Shown piece by piece: positions 13,501-28,500 of a DNA stretch of 64,000 nt. The translations under genes were made by a program, and so were the position numbers. How positions within the stretch are numbered: position 1 is the stretch's first letter; each line of letters begins with the position of its first letter. Where the stretch lies: assembly GCA_031308135.1 (NCBI GenBank), contig JAHLJT010000631.1:266834948-266898947 (forward strand). The letters are read 5' to 3'. The notes under the pieces are model-generated. The model made no database searches, was not told where the DNA came from, and worked only from the letters and a program-made list of their open reading frames with translations. The stretch is from Acheta domesticus. Taxonomy: Eukaryota > Arthropoda > Insecta > Orthoptera > Gryllidae.

Positions 13501-16500
13501 TTAGGAAATAAAAATCTCCTAACACGTGGTGCAGCCAGAATCCCTTTTTTTGGGTCCTTGATACCGAAAATCTAATTGAAAGCAAAACGTCTGTCCGTCT
13601 CCCTGTGAACACCGCTAGCGACTAAACCGCTCACCCAATTTTCTCCAAAATTGATACTCCCCGATCGATCTGGGAGATCTTGTGGCCCCTTGAATTTGAA
13701 ACCGATATTTTAAATTTGGGGGGTACTTTACATGAAGCCCCCCGGACATTTTTTAAATTTTCTCGAAAACGGCTCCAATCTTTTTATTTAAACGTCTTGC
13801 AAGAATAGAGTAAAATACACTTATGAAAGTGGCATATGTCCAATTATCATGGATAACTGTATTTGCAAATTGCGAAAGTTTGAATTCATTCGGCGTCTCC
13901 CTCCAACTAAAAAATTGCAGATAGCGATTTTTCCTTCAAATGAAACTTGTTCTCCAAAGTAAATTCTTTCTTTAAGGTCATGTACTTTTTTTAAAAAAAT
14001 ATTAGTTTTCGCGCAATATTGCGTGCAATATGTTAATTTTAAAAAAATACAAAACAAGATTTTTTCAAAAATGGCAAAAATTTTTTCTTTAAAGTTTTGG
14101 TAGGGATAGTGATAAATGTACTGTTTTGGATGACATAAACGCCATATTGCTCTATTATTTTGTTAGTGTTAAAATTGCATCAATGTATTTTTTTTGAAAA
14201 ATCTCTCTCACAGTTAATATGCACTTATCGAGTAATTTGTAAACATTATAGTATTTTTGAGTTAATGTGCTTCAAATGACTTCAAACGAAGTTTTTCGAA
14301 AACTCAAAAAGTTTCGGTTGAAAAGAGCTTCAAAATATCGCAATTTGAGTAGCGCAAACGCTAGTTTCTTCAAAACGGCTCCAAATTTTTCCAAGAAAAT
14401 TTCATTTTAGGAGGAGGTTTTACTGTTCTTTAATATTTTATCATTAATATTTTCGTTCTACCATTAGGAAACCGAAAAATTAAGAAAATGTCAAAAAAAT
14501 GTAGTTGCTGCAGCTGGCAAGAGTATGTGGTAATTCCGAATAGCTAGCCCAGAGCGAAGGAAAAACAAAACTAATACGGGAAAGTCTGTGCCATTCTGTA
14601 GCATAACTTTTTCGGGAAATAGATATTCGGATTAAATGGTAACAATTTATAATGTTAACACCAAGATACAAGAACTCCAAGAAGATTCCCGGTGGCATTC
14701 AAGACTCTTCGTGGCACGTCACTTCGATGTGGTCGCGGCTGCAACGTCTTCACGAGCCCTAGGCGTCCCAGAAAACGTCATTCAAATAAATTTAATATGG
14801 CTTGCAAAGAGATGATCAGATGAACATTCAAAAGCTCTGGAGATCAGAGAAATTTATATTTCAATTTATGACATGCCCATAGGAGTATTTGTATAAAGTG
14901 AAATGTGTAAAGAAAATAACAAAGTCCTGTTAAGTCAACATCAATGTCAACAAACGATGTGAATATGTTATTGGAAAAATAAGGCTGATGCACTTAATAA
15001 TTACCTCTGCTCACCAAACACTTTATTTTAACAAAGGTTTCAGAGAATACTTACGTAAGTATTACGCATCCAAATAAGAATTTTGGATTTGGAGTTTTCA
15101 TAAGAGTTATAGTAAAAATTAAATAAATAAATTTGAAGTATTTTTGAACATAACTAAGAAACGTTTTCAAAAGGGATTTGTTGAGTTTAAATTAAATGCC
15201 GATATCAAAATAGGTGTATGTAAGAACGTTTCGAAATTGCTTTTATTATTTATTTATTGTCAAAAAACAGTAAAAACTGTATATGACGTGTGGGGAAAGA
15301 GATTTATCTGCGCACATTTTCTGAGGGCCAGAATTAAAATTAAAAAAAAAACAAAAAAAATCAATTTAGAAATAATTATTTTAGAAAAATTAAAATATTC
15401 GAAAAATGTTCCCAAGTTATAGAAAATCAATTTCAACTGTAAATGAACTACAAGCAAAAGGAGTGCTCAACAAAACGTGCGCACAGTGAAGCTACATTTA
15501 CGTCCAGAAGCAAAACAAGGGGCCATCTCAGCATTTGCTCAATGGATCAGGGAAACTGGACAAAAACCTGATCGAGATGGGGGTCATTGACCCGGAAGCT
15601 GAAGTACATTACTGAGTTACAGGCGTATTAAATATTTTTTTAATGTAGACAATGCAAACGTAAACTAATTCATTATATATCTTTGTTTGTTACATTAAAC
15701 ATTATTTTTCTTTTTCACGATCAGTATAGTCTCTAATTGTATAGAAACAGTTTTGCAGCTGGCAAGAGTATGTGGTAATTCCGAATAGCTAGCCCAGAGC
15801 CAAGGAAACAAAACGAATACGGGAAAGTCTGTGCCATTCTGTAGCATCACTTTTTTGGGAAATAGATATTGCTTGTCCAGCGCGGAGCAGATTGAATCAA
15901 TAATTAAGTACCACACATACTAGGGGCAGTCCGTAAGTTACGTAATGCAAATTTAGAGTATTTTCAATGTACCCTCCCCATGTAACGCATATCCCTATTT
16001 CTATGTAACGCAACGTAACGCTGCCTCAGGCCCCTTCCCTCCCCCTTTCGAGTTACATAATTTATGGATGATACGTTTCAGTATTGCATTGTCCGCTTAT
16101 TTATTTATAACAATCGTCTATTAAACAGCCTTGCCCGTCTCATTTACTGCGCCTTCTTAGTGTGGGAGAGTGAGTGTCTTTGTTGGGACTAAAACCTTGG
16201 GCATAACTGTCTTCCTGGGACGTGCAAACGATAATTATGAAACGAAAGAACAAGCAACAAGTCAGCATACATGCCATTAGAAGCTGGTTTTCACCATTGA
16301 TCGTTTTAAGAGTGTTACCTGTTGTGGAAGTTATTAACATTTCTTCAACATATTCGTCTGCGATCTTGCATATTTTTTCCTGCGTTACCGCCAATCTCGC
16401 CAGTTTGCGCAAGGAATACTAATTGTCATGGAAATGTGGTAAGCATTGAGCGTCCATTAATACGAGCGTCAAGTATTCGCGAATGTCTCACGTTTCTGCA

Positions 16501-19500
16501 CAACGCGATCGGCCACACAGTTGATTTGGCCGTTTATTTGTAACAGTGCGTGCTAGTGGCGTCTTAACCTTGAAAAGACGCAGGATTTCTTGGAATAGCG
16601 ACAATGCCATATTGCTCCTATTTGAATGTGTTGTATGGTTTGCTGGCGTCGACTTGGTTCGGAGAGGTGCTGCGCTCTGACGGCAACATTTTGAAGCAGT
16701 TCGAGTGTATTCTTTGGCAAATTTGATTAATTTTTCTCTATGATTAAGTTGGTGATTTTGGGGGGGGGGATGAAAAACCTATTTTGGACGCGGTAAGTTA
16801 GAAATGTACGCCCTTCGCTTCTAATTTATACAAAAGAAAGGTTATATTATTGGTTTAAATACAGAAATAGTATGAAATTTTATTCCCTGAAAAATTGATT
16901 TGAATTATTTTCCTTCAGTACTTAAAGTTAAAACGCTATTGACAAAAAACAAAATATCCAGGTAAAATATACATACCGAGTGGACAATTAGAAATGTTTG
17001 CAACATAGTTTATTAAGTGGAGAAGTCCTCAAAGCTGCAAAGCTGCATCGATCCTTACTTCTACCTCTGACTTTTAAAGTTCTCTAAATAATACGCCAAT
17101 ATCTCTGCTAAACGCAAAACAATGTTTTTGTTGTTTTTCCTTCAGTCGTCAGAGTCCAGTCGGTACGTACATTTTATGTGAAAGGTCATCTAAAGCTTGA
17201 GAACTGACCTGTTTGAATCAATTGGAAGCGTGGTTGATGTGTGCCTTAGCACGGTGGGCGGGCGCGTGTACCCCGCGCGCGTCGAGGGCCGCGAGGAGGC
17301 GCGAGCGGAGTACCAGCAGGCGGTGCGCGCGGGGCGCACGGCGGCGCACGTGCAGCTGAGCGCGCGCCACGCCAACCTCTTCACGGTGGCGCTCCACGTG
17401 GCGGCGCGCGACAAGGCCGCCTTCAACCTCACCTACGAGCAGCTGCTGGCGCGCGAGCAAGGCCGCTACCGCCTGCGCCTCATGCTCGACCCGGGCCAGG
17501 TGAGCCCCGCCCTTCACCCCCTCACCACCCTCAGCCACGCCCGCTCAGCCAGGGACTGGTGCCTCTTGCAGGTGGTGCAGCGGCTGCTGGTGGAGGCGCG
17601 CGTGCGGGACTCGGCCCCTCTGACGCTGGTGCGGGTGGCCAAGCTCCGGGCAGCGGACAGCGAAGTGGACGCCGCCGCTGAGGGGCCCGACGACCCGCTG
17701 GCCACGGTGAGCGAGGCGCGCGGCGAGGGCTGAGCTGGCGCTGTGTGTGTGTGGTGGGAGATGGTGCCTCTGTTGGTGCAGGTGAAGCGGTTGGCGCCGG
17801 GGGAAGCGTTGGTGCGGTGGGAGCCAGACGAGGACGCCCAGCGCAGGTTGGCGTCGGGCGAAGGGCTCCAGGGACTGCTCGAGGTACGTCCAACGCACTG
17901 CTTCACCAGACACGTGTCTGTGGTTTGCTATCCATCTTATCAATCACCAAGGTAAGAATGGAATTTCTTCCTTGAGACGTAAGGGAATGTAATCCTGTAA
18001 AATGCTTTCTGTGTAACCACTATTAGCATTTGCGTAGCTCCCTATTTTGTCCACCAGGTGCAGTACGATGTGGATCACAGCGCCGCCTCGCAGTTGCTGG
18101 TGTCTGACGGAGGATATTTCGTTCATTTCTTCTCCCTTCCCGACGACGAACTGCCACCCATGGCGAAACATGCTGTTTTCCTGCTAGATGTCAGTAGTTC
18201 AATGCATGGTCGCAAGATAGAGCAGGTCAGTGGAATACCACAATTTACGATTTAAGCAAAATTAAGGATATGTAACGATTAGTCAATTTTCTAATTAATG
18301 TAAAAGTGCATTTCATATTCACGTGCTTAAAAAATCAGTTCCGACATTTGAGATTTCACACTATTTTGTTCACAATAGATCTTCTTAATAAAGTAATGAC
18401 CTTATCTGATCTCAATTGTCGTATTGCATTGATGTCTTATTGCATTGACAACAATTGTCTTATTGTATTTCCATTTCCATCTATGAAAAAAGTGGCACCC
18501 GTGAATTGCTGGGTGTAATTTAAGTTCATGTATTTTTCAACAAGAAATCCTTCCCAAGAGAATAGCTCATGTGTGTTTCAAGTTTGATGCTGTTTGTTAT
18601 CGCTAGGACCGTGAATTTCCAGGTGAGGGAGGCGATGGCAGCGATCCTGTCGGAGCTTCGAGAGAGCGACACTTTCTCGCTGCTGCCGTTCTCCACGAAC
18701 ACTTTTGTGTGGGTGCCTGGGAGAGGATATCTACCTGCGGACCTAGGACTCGGCCAGGGCGTGGTGGTCGCTAGCCCAGAGATGGTCGCCCAGGCACAGG
18801 AGGCAGTAAGGTCCCTTCACGCACAGAAATGTAGGTTGACAAAGGAACACGAGTTCGACGGATGAAAAAGTCTTGTGACTCACTTTTAGAGCAAAACAAT
18901 AGCGGATGCTGTTAAAGTTCGTAACACACCAAGAAAATATATGTGCTATCAGCCACGTGCCGTTATATACTTTTCAGAATACCACATTCTTTTGAAAACA
19001 ATAAACGAGAATAAATATACGAGTACTTAATTTTAATTCGAGTACTTACACATTATCTTTCGCTACAATCCCTATGTGGGGAAATGCGCCGGTTCAGTTG
19101 GCTTACGGCCGCAGCAGCAGTTGCTACTGTAGCGTTTCCGACCGGGACGCTGTGAGGTTCGTGTCCCGACTGATGCGGATTCTCGACAGTTGGTTCATTG
19201 AGTCGAGCTGCTGTTGGGAGACGTCTAGAGGCCGGTTGTTCTTTTTACTACGTTTTCCGTGGTTTCTCTTAACAAAATCAGGCGACTACCAGAAGAGTGC
19301 TGTGGGCACAAGCCTATATATGGTGGCAGCGTGTAACGACGCCCTAATAAATTCTTAACAAATACTTGTTTTTCATACTCGCTGGCACGCGCACGTGCGC
19401 CAAACCGCGCCTCCCCCACCCGCCTCTCCGCCGCCACGGTCGCATTCTTCCAGCGTCCCCTCGCCTACTTTGGGAGAAAAATTTACAACCATCCGCCTGT

Positions 19501-22500
19501 TCGACCGCACCGTGCCCCCTCGCAGTGAATACCCCCACCCTCCCCTGAGCGAGCTCTCCTCGCCGGCGCGCTCCCGTCGTCACGCCTGCCACACTGATAC
19601 GAAGAAATCCTAACCCTCGCCATACGATAATTGCTCCCAGGAGATGTAAACCGTCAAACGGGGCAGCTGCGTTTCGTCCGAAAGAGACGGAAGAAGAGAG
19701 AGAACATCCGAGGAAATATCCACAAAATTACGAACCACGATTCGCGGTGCAGTAAGCTCCGGCCAATAGACGACAATTATTTCCCGAAAGTAGGCCAGCG
19801 AGCCCAAGACGAGCTTAGGAGGGCAGGAGATCCGAATAGGAACGGATTCTCAGAAACTTTGAAAAACACACTTGAGAGCTAGTCGCGAGAGGGGAAACTT
19901 CTTGCATGGTCGTGGAGGCCGTGAACTTGTTTTTGTTTTTTTTAAACAGTGAACCGTTTACTTCCCGATCGCGAGGCCGTGCGACAAGATTTGTCTGCCA
20001 TATTCGCACTGCAGAGACTTTTCATTATGAGCGAATAATGCCTGAAGGCACCGGTCACCGAACCGATTTCGTGTGTTCGATGAACTATTAACTCTTTACC
20101 AAATGCGAGTGTACGAGTCACGAATACCGTGATCTGGCTTCTGATCCGTGCTCGCGATTAAGTACTCCCGCGCCGCGCGTCCGAGCCGCGACGAAGGGCG
20201 ACTCCTGACTTGCAACGGCGCCCTGGTGAAAGTGGAGGGAGGCTTCCGCATCTTCGCCGCCGCTGCCTGATGGGCACCCGAGAAGCCTACCCCAGCGGTT
20301 CCTGGAGGCGCCTGCCTTTACAACACTGCGGCTCGCTGCGTGTCTACAATCTTCGCAGACGCCGAGGTCATCGACCGCGTCGTGCCCCTCCGGCACACGT
20401 CTAAACGAATAGCTAAGACTCCAGTCGTTCGCCCGCGCATTGGGGCGTTCCCCTCGAAACGAGGCGGAGAACAATATTATCAATCTTCATGTGTTTTTCT
20501 TCTTTTTTTGAGTTAAGCGGTACCGCGCCATGGCATTTTTATTGTAACGTAGTTTAAATATGGTTGTCTTTGGTTATTTTTTTATTACTAATATTATTCT
20601 TTTAGATCATATTTTCCCGAGCTCACTAGGTAGTGTGTAATCCCATCTCATGGGACTTTTAGTGTAACTTCCCCGATCGTAGATCGAGAATAAATGTTTA
20701 TTCTTTTTCTATTACCCAATTATAGCAAATTGTTCTTCATATAGTTTGTCGCCCCTGCACCTCACTTCCCCCCCACCACTCGAGGAACCGCGATCATGCT
20801 CTGCCGGACGGGCACCCGTTGCAATATACGTTATTTTATAAGCATATTATGCGTAATCTAACATGCACACCTTGCCATAGAACAGTAGTTAGGTGTTGTA
20901 TAAACAAAGCATAATTCTAATTGTTTTGCATTGTATTATAATTGCATTATACTGTATTCTGTATTTTATATTGCAACACGCAACGCCGCGTTCATGACAG
21001 GTTGCGTAATTTTTTTTTATTTAATAGGTAATTATAACACATTGATACAAAATTTCAGTTCTTTTAACTATGTGGCTAGGCTGAAGGCCTTTAAGCCATT
21101 ACAATACCTACATCCTACCGCATTCTAACCTTTCGAATTCTGGCATTCACCCCTAATGGTCTCTTCATCGCATCAAAGCCGCGAAAAGGAGACCATAAGG
21201 TACGGCTGAGGAAAAAAACCCTGAAGGGGGAAAAACCTGCCGTCAGAAGACGAGTACAAGCTAAACTACTAGTTGTTTTTTTTCTAAACTATTTATTTAT
21301 TTCCTGGCGTGGGCATCTTCTCCATCCAGTCTTTGGCCTCCTCAGCCTCTGAAATCAAACACCGCCACAGAAGATCGCCCGCACCACCGCCCCTTCGAAC
21401 AATTTTCTACTAATTAACTTAATTATCGCATACTGACTAATTTAATTATTACTAACTTACTACTTAATTGCGTGATTGCTGCAGGCGGTTGCGAGCCGCT
21501 CGCGAACTCCTGTTCTCCACCCACGGAGAGCACCACCACTCGCCAGCCCACGGCGCTGCGCTTCTCGCCGAATTATTACGCCGCGCAGACACATTGTGTT
21601 ATTTACTTTTATTTACCTGATATGCTAGCCTCCTAACACTCATTGAAATGTTTAATTTGCAATTTGCAATAATGATATCACTTGTTCACATTACAATCTA
21701 AATACAGCCTAAAACCTTTTTAAATGCAATAACCTTTTCCTTGGCAGTCTGCGCGTAGCAGGCTTGATCCACTGCGACACGCTAACCTAATTTTTAGTCG
21801 GCGACGGATGCTCTCACGAATCACACGCGATGTATCGCTCTTCTTTATTAAGCCTGTGATGCAACCGCCCACGTCTGATGCAGATTCTTTGGAACGGAAT
21901 CGGAAGGGGGTCACACCACAGAATGGAAGCGCCGACACACTGATGGTATGACGGTCCGTTCCGTTGTAGCAGGTGGGGACATGCGCTAAATTTATTTAAA
22001 AGGGGCGCCAAGCGCACGCCCACTTACCTGCGATTTTGCTGCCGGCGTTGAGCGTCTCAGGGGTGAGTGCCCTGGGTCGAGGGATTGCAATGGTTTCTTT
22101 GTTTTGAAATAATAAACACTTGACTCAGAATTTAGTCCTTTTCACCCGTCCAAAATGGCGGGGACACATTTATTATGAAAACTGTTCTTGCAAACACTGA
22201 ATTACTGTTTTTGGCTATCAAATAAGTGATGATGATGAAGAGGACTTACAAGTTGATGATGGCGTAATGGCTACGTCACCGCGACGGGATTGCTCACCGA
22301 TCGATGGACTGATGCGGCAGGACCCACAGGAGCGCCGCTGGAGCGTTGTAACGCCAGCCCCACAATTGTCCCTCGTGATGAAGGCGCCGGCGCTCGGGAT
22401 GTCAGCGATGAATGTCAGCGCAGCAATTACGTAGCGCTGGCGCGCGTCTCAGGCCGTCACACGACACCTGGACCGCGTATGACGTTGGAAGCCAAAATCT

Positions 22501-25500
22501 GGCTGTTTGGAATAAATTCCGCGGTTGGACGAAGGCCGGGCAGGTCTCGTGGTGGTCGGCTCAATGTTTGCCTCTCACCAACCGCTATTGTCGTCTTTTT
22601 ACCGTTGCTCTCACTAATGATCTCGAAAAACCGATGTTCGGCCGCTCTCTAACTGTAACTTTTAAGTTGTTGAAGATTTCGACTGTCCTATGCTATTCCT
22701 GCTCGACCACCCTCTCTCGTGTTTTTCGCCCGTCTGGCATTCGAGCCTCTCGCTGTGTTTCTCCCCCCTTCTTTCTCTCGCACCATGCAAGGGTTATCAC
22801 GTGCTTCCTGCCCTAGCGCTCTCATAGGTCGGTTTGTAGAGTTCCAGAATTTTCTATGTTATTTTGTGAGCTGATTGGATAAATGATCTCTTCCTTTCGC
22901 GGCCATTGGATGTCTTTTGTTTAGCACAGAGAAGTGCGCACATGATTCTTCTGTCGCGGCATTTGATATGTTTATAGGACTTAAGGGATTATCTTGCTGC
23001 GTGCTAGCGCCAAGACCCTAACGTAGTTGTTCCAGAAGTCAATCATTCTGTAGTGTGGACGAAGGGGGTTGAATTTATGGTGGAGGGTTTCGGGGGGCCT
23101 ACGCAGCTGTGCGGAACTGATTCAAGCGGCGCGAGGGACGCGTTGTCCTTGCGAGCTTCTTGTTGATGTGGCGTGACGCTCGGGTGGCGATTGCGATGGT
23201 CAAACGACACATCGCAAGCCATAATTCATGTCAATGGCAGCGATAATGACTGTAGTACGCGTGTAAAGGCACATAGCCTATGTACGATGTGTTGCACACG
23301 CACGGCTATGTTTTTAGCTGACGAACTATAAATTGACTGTGAATAACATTCACGTGTTCGACATGATGCCATGTTTCGCTCGGGCCCGTGGACAATGTGT
23401 TAATCTGTACTAATATATACTAATGTTAGAAGTGAATTACGTGTGAAAAGCATTTGTTAACACGCCGTTACCCGCGCTGTTAGATAAAATATAACGATTC
23501 TGGTTTAAATATAATTGACATCTTTCAACACACAGAGATAACGCTCCAGGAATGCTTTTCTGCACGATTCAACTCTGCATCCGTTCTCCGCTCTTATTAG
23601 TCCTGCGAAGGGAAACGATATGAGAAGGCGCTGCTTAATGCGGCGCGACGTGTTAGATATTCTCACTCGCGAGCAACCGATTAATATTTCGATACGATTA
23701 TCACATTCACTCTTCTGACAGTTATTCGCACTCTTTTGTGTCTTGAATACGTGCATGAAGATCATAAAAACTTAGTATCTCATCTTGATCGTGATTTTTA
23801 TACCTAAAATCAAAGGTAAGATACATGGATTTAGCAAGAACCACCATCCCTTCACTGAAATTTATGTTATTTAGTTTTGTTTCCTTTGTAGAGTAAAAAG
23901 TTATATTGGGGGACAACCAAGAGAGAAGAGAAGTTGCGCTTATTGTCTGATGAAGCAAAACAGTTTCACGCAGCACTGTTATATTTTCTCCAAATTCCTC
24001 TGAAAAGTATACCCAAGAGAGACTTTTTGTTTGCAATGAATGTAGTTCTGAGGAAGATTATTTTAGTTCATAAATGTCTCCGTATATTTCATTATGGTGA
24101 AGTTACTTTGTTTATTGCAATAACTGAATACTCTTATTTGCAATTCTTAAATAAATTTGCTTTATATAATACTTCACTTCATGACTGTGATTTTGATTCG
24201 AGTGTTTATTGCAATTAAAAATTATGAGACTGCATGTCAACTTTATGCATTATTACATTGCACAAGTTGTAAAAATCAATAACAAATAACTCGGAATATT
24301 AATGAACGAATTTAATTCATAATAAAACAATAAATACAATATAAACAGTTGTTAGGTAAAAATCTAACACGCGAGTGATCGCGTTACAAAAACATGCGCG
24401 AGTAAAATACGTCGATGGCAAGTCGACGGTTCTCCAGACGGACTTGGTGAAATGAAACTCAGAGAGCGAGAACACACTGAGTTTATTACAGAAGTGAACA
24501 AAATACAGGTTATACAAATTTCTATTAAAAAGTCGAAAATGGTTGTGAACCCTTTACAATGTTTCCTTACAAACTATATAGACTACATCCCCACTCCTGT
24601 TTGTAAGTACATGGTGGACGGGGAGACACTTGTTATGGTCAGAGGCGCGGACGCGCTCCGGGTGGCCCTTATCACGGGCGGAGGGGGAACTCCGAGGCAA
24701 GGGGCTTGGTATCACGAGGACTGTGTCCCGAAGTGATTTTCATGATTACATGGAGGTTAAGGGGCAGGCGTTAGTTATTGGAGCCTTCGACGTCTTATCT
24801 GAGCGCAGGGCGCAACTGAGATGAAATTTATTAGTATTTGTTAAGTGCTTAAGATAGAAGTGCGTAAAAATTATCGGGGACACGAAAAGACGCCTTTTCT
24901 CTGGTTCCAAGATATCGGTTATCGGGCCTCGTGCTTTAATTAAATTCATAAGCCCTGCGTTGCTCCGGAGTACATTGCGTAATGCTATGTACAGCCTGTA
25001 CGCTCTGTACGTGGGGATATAAGTCGCGAGTAATGACGGGTTAAACTCATGTGCTTCAACTTCATGAACTGTGTATTTGCGTGCCAGCACCTTAATATCA
25101 CATCATGTGATTATTTCCCGGCTATATCAATATCCCGGGCATAAATTATGGCGCGCATGATAATAACTTTACTATGCACGCTTACCATGCATATCGCTTT
25201 CCATGCACAGTGCATATAGCAGTTATGCAATACTACGCAGTGCCCCCTTCGCTGCGCTCTCAACTGCGAGCATCTCACGCCTTCTGGCGTGCATGTGACG
25301 TCACCGGGTGCGAGGCGTAACCCCCTCCCCTACGAGTGGCAGCGAAAGAAGAAAGTGTAATGTGTGCGCAATGATTATTCATTTAAGCGTATGTATCACG
25401 CGTTTGACATCGTTGTGCTCTTTTTCAACTCCATCAATATTTATTGTATTTATGTATTGTGTCGTCACTTTTCTTTCGCAACCAAATTAATTGTCATTGT

Positions 25501-28500
25501 TCTAAAATATTTTCAATTCTAAAACATCTATCCATTCCCATAATCTGTTCACTTCAATTCTAAAAACACCTGAGGTGTTTAAGTCATTTAAACAATCTAA
25601 AAAGAGTGCATTTAATCAACTAATTTCATGTAACAATTATTCACTCTAATTATATCTCTCATTTCAAGTAATGATTTCTGAATCACCGAAATGATAGCAA
25701 AATTTCTGGAATATTATGTGCTTTATTTCAGAAATTGACAGCGTGTACGTTCGCTACCACAAACAAACTGTTTATTCGAGAAGCTATTGTTGATAAGTGG
25801 TCAGTCATTGCTTACATTTACAACCAATCCTTTGCTTCCATTTGTCATCTCTTCCAAATGCCTTAATAGAAGAACGAAGGACCGCGCGCCGTCTATCATT
25901 TCTCGTCATTGTCTCTTCCACCCCACTTACGCACACAGAGTTACACTTACCGAACGTTACTGCACATGTCAGAGCTTCGAGCTTGTCTCGGTCTCCCGCA
26001 GGCGGAGATACCTGGAAAGGAGAAACCCTACAGGACGTGTTACATGGCGCCGGATCTCACGTCCTAACAGGAGAACACTCCCACCTACCGATATATAACA
26101 TTCACTACACTTTCTGGACTAACGCTCATAGCGAATGAACAGCCTGTAGCGCCAGTTTTTTGTCCAAAGGACTGGCAGGATATCAGCAACAATGACAGAC
26201 TCAGTATAACTACTATTTCTTCCATCAAATCTAAGAGTGATCCGACAACAAACCGTGTCATCGTAGCATTGTTGAGATCCCCTGTGGTCGGCGTGGCCTC
26301 GTGAGTCCCATGCTGCATTGCGTCGCGTCGTGTGGCCGTCTTCGCCGAGAGCTCTTGTCTCGTGCTCTGGCCGTACTGCGCTGCGTGACCTAGTTTGTCA
26401 GCTAGGTTGAATTCAGTCGCTGTCTGGAGGGGAATTCTGGCAGCCTGCTGCTCTGATCGGTAGTTTTCCGTCGTTTCTCCGATCAACACCAGGAGAATGC
26501 CGGAGCAGTACCGTAACAAACGGGTCACGGACCGCGCGCGATCTTTCTTTCCTCTTACACACACACTTAAACTAACACGCATCACACTACCACTTATGCC
26601 GGGAGACCGGTCGGGGGTATACAGCTTGTCCCGGCTGGGGCGGTGCCCCGCTAGTGGGAGATACTTGGCTGAGGGGAAACCCCGCTAGTCAAGGGAAGGT
26701 CGACGCCAGATCTCGCCATCCAGTGGGGAAAAAGTTCATCGTCACCTCCCGAGGAAAACACGCACTACTCTGACGGGACTAATGACCAAAGTAGTTGACG
26801 CGCCCGGAAACACCAATCAATCAATCAATCGAACTCCACTCGTGCGTCGCCGCGTCGTGGGGTTATCTTCAGCCCGGATCCGTACTCTGCTCGTACGGCT
26901 TTGCGTCGAAACTGCTGACAGGAATTGTTGGTTTGAGTTCCAGCCTCGAACTCCTCAAGCTTGTGGTCGAACTCCCTGAACTCGTTGAACCGCTCGAACT
27001 TCTGCTTAGAGCTCGGCGTCGTTCGCTTACAAGACCGTGCGGCCACATTGCAAGTCTAGGCTCAGTGCCCTCACGCGGAGCTATACTTCGGTTGTTCTTT
27101 CTTGGCGCGTGGGGGTGTGCCATCAAAATGGAATATCTCACGGTATTTCGCGTCGTTCTCGGTTGTGCACCTGGGAGTCGAATGATCGCCAGCACTGCTC
27201 AGTACAGTCGTGATCATGTCTGACAGCTGCACAACCGAGCACGACGCGAAATAAAGTAAGATATTCCATTTAGATTACATACCCCAACGCGCCAAGAAAG
27301 AAAAAAAAACGAAGCGTAATCCTCCGCTCTCTGAGGTAGCGGAACAGTGAGGCCCTTTACGATTGGTCGGACCCTTTGCCGGCAGTGCGCCGTCTCCGAT
27401 CGAGCTGCGCCTGGCGGCGAGCGGCGGAACTCGTTAGGGGCCCTGAGAGCTGCGGTGTCGCGGGCCGCTCCAGTGACCCCGTGCACCTAATGCTCTAGGC
27501 GGCGCGTGATCAACGACACACAGGAAGACAAAATTAATTACGTGTGCAGTTACGCACCTGTACGAGGGTCTGCAAGCGGCGTACGCAGCGGTGCGCGCGG
27601 GCCGCCAAGGCGAAGGAGGCCGCCAGCCGCTCGTCATCCTCCTGACGGACGGCCAGCCCAACGGCCCCCACTGCGCCCCCGAAGAGCTGCTGCGCGCCGT
27701 CACTGGGGCCACCAGCGACCCCGCCACCTCCGCGCCGCTCTACAGCCTGGCGTTCGGCCGCGACGCCGACTTGAACCTCCTGAAGCAGCTGTCGCTGCGC
27801 GGCAAGGGCTTCGCGCGCAAGATCTACGAGGCGGCGGACGCTGCGCTGCAGCTGCGCAACTTCTACCGGCGCGTGGCGTCGCCGCTGCTGGCGGACGTCA
27901 CCTTCCACTACGCCGACGACCAGGTGAGCAGAGCGCCTGCGCGACGCCCTGCAGCTGTCGTGCCGCTGCGCAGAGGCGTCAAGTGTGTGTGTGCGCAGGT
28001 GGAGGCGTCGTCGCTGACGCAGGCGGCGTTCCCCGTGCTGCTGGCGGGCGCGGAGCTGGCCGTGGCGGGGGCGGGCGTGGGCGTGGGCGGTGGCAGCGGG
28101 CTGCGGGCGACGGTGCGCGGGGCGGTGGGCGGGGCCGCGGGCGGGCGGGCGCCGCTGGAGAGGGCGGCGGCTGTGCAGCGCCTGGAGCCGCAGCAGGCGT
28201 CGTTCGTGGAGCGCCTGTGGGCGTACCTCACGGTGAGTGGGCGTGGCGTGGGGGGCGTTGTGGGGGGCGTGGGCGTGAGCGCTGTGCGTGTGTGTGCGTG
28301 TGGCAGGTGCGGCAGCTGCTGGAGCGCGCAGACGGGGGCGACGCGCAGGCGAAGGAGCGGGCGAGAGAGCTGGCGCTGCGCTACGCCTTCGTCACGTCCG
28401 TCACCTCGTTGGTCGTCGTCAAGCCAGACGACCAGACGGTCGGCCCCGACCTGCGCGATGCCGACGAATCCCCTCCTCCCAGCCCAGTGGACTTTGCTCA

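Noticed and set aside
17190..17943. Long minus-strand frames opposite the GC-rich ITIH exons (and 57616-58303, 27908-28513)
   Set aside because: High GC removes stops on all frames. Only the plus strand shows domain matches, conserved splice sites and consistent phases.
22085..22160. Possible LTR end and primer binding site (TGGCGGGGACAC)
   Set aside because: No second LTR, gag or pol was found around it, so it is not called as a feature.
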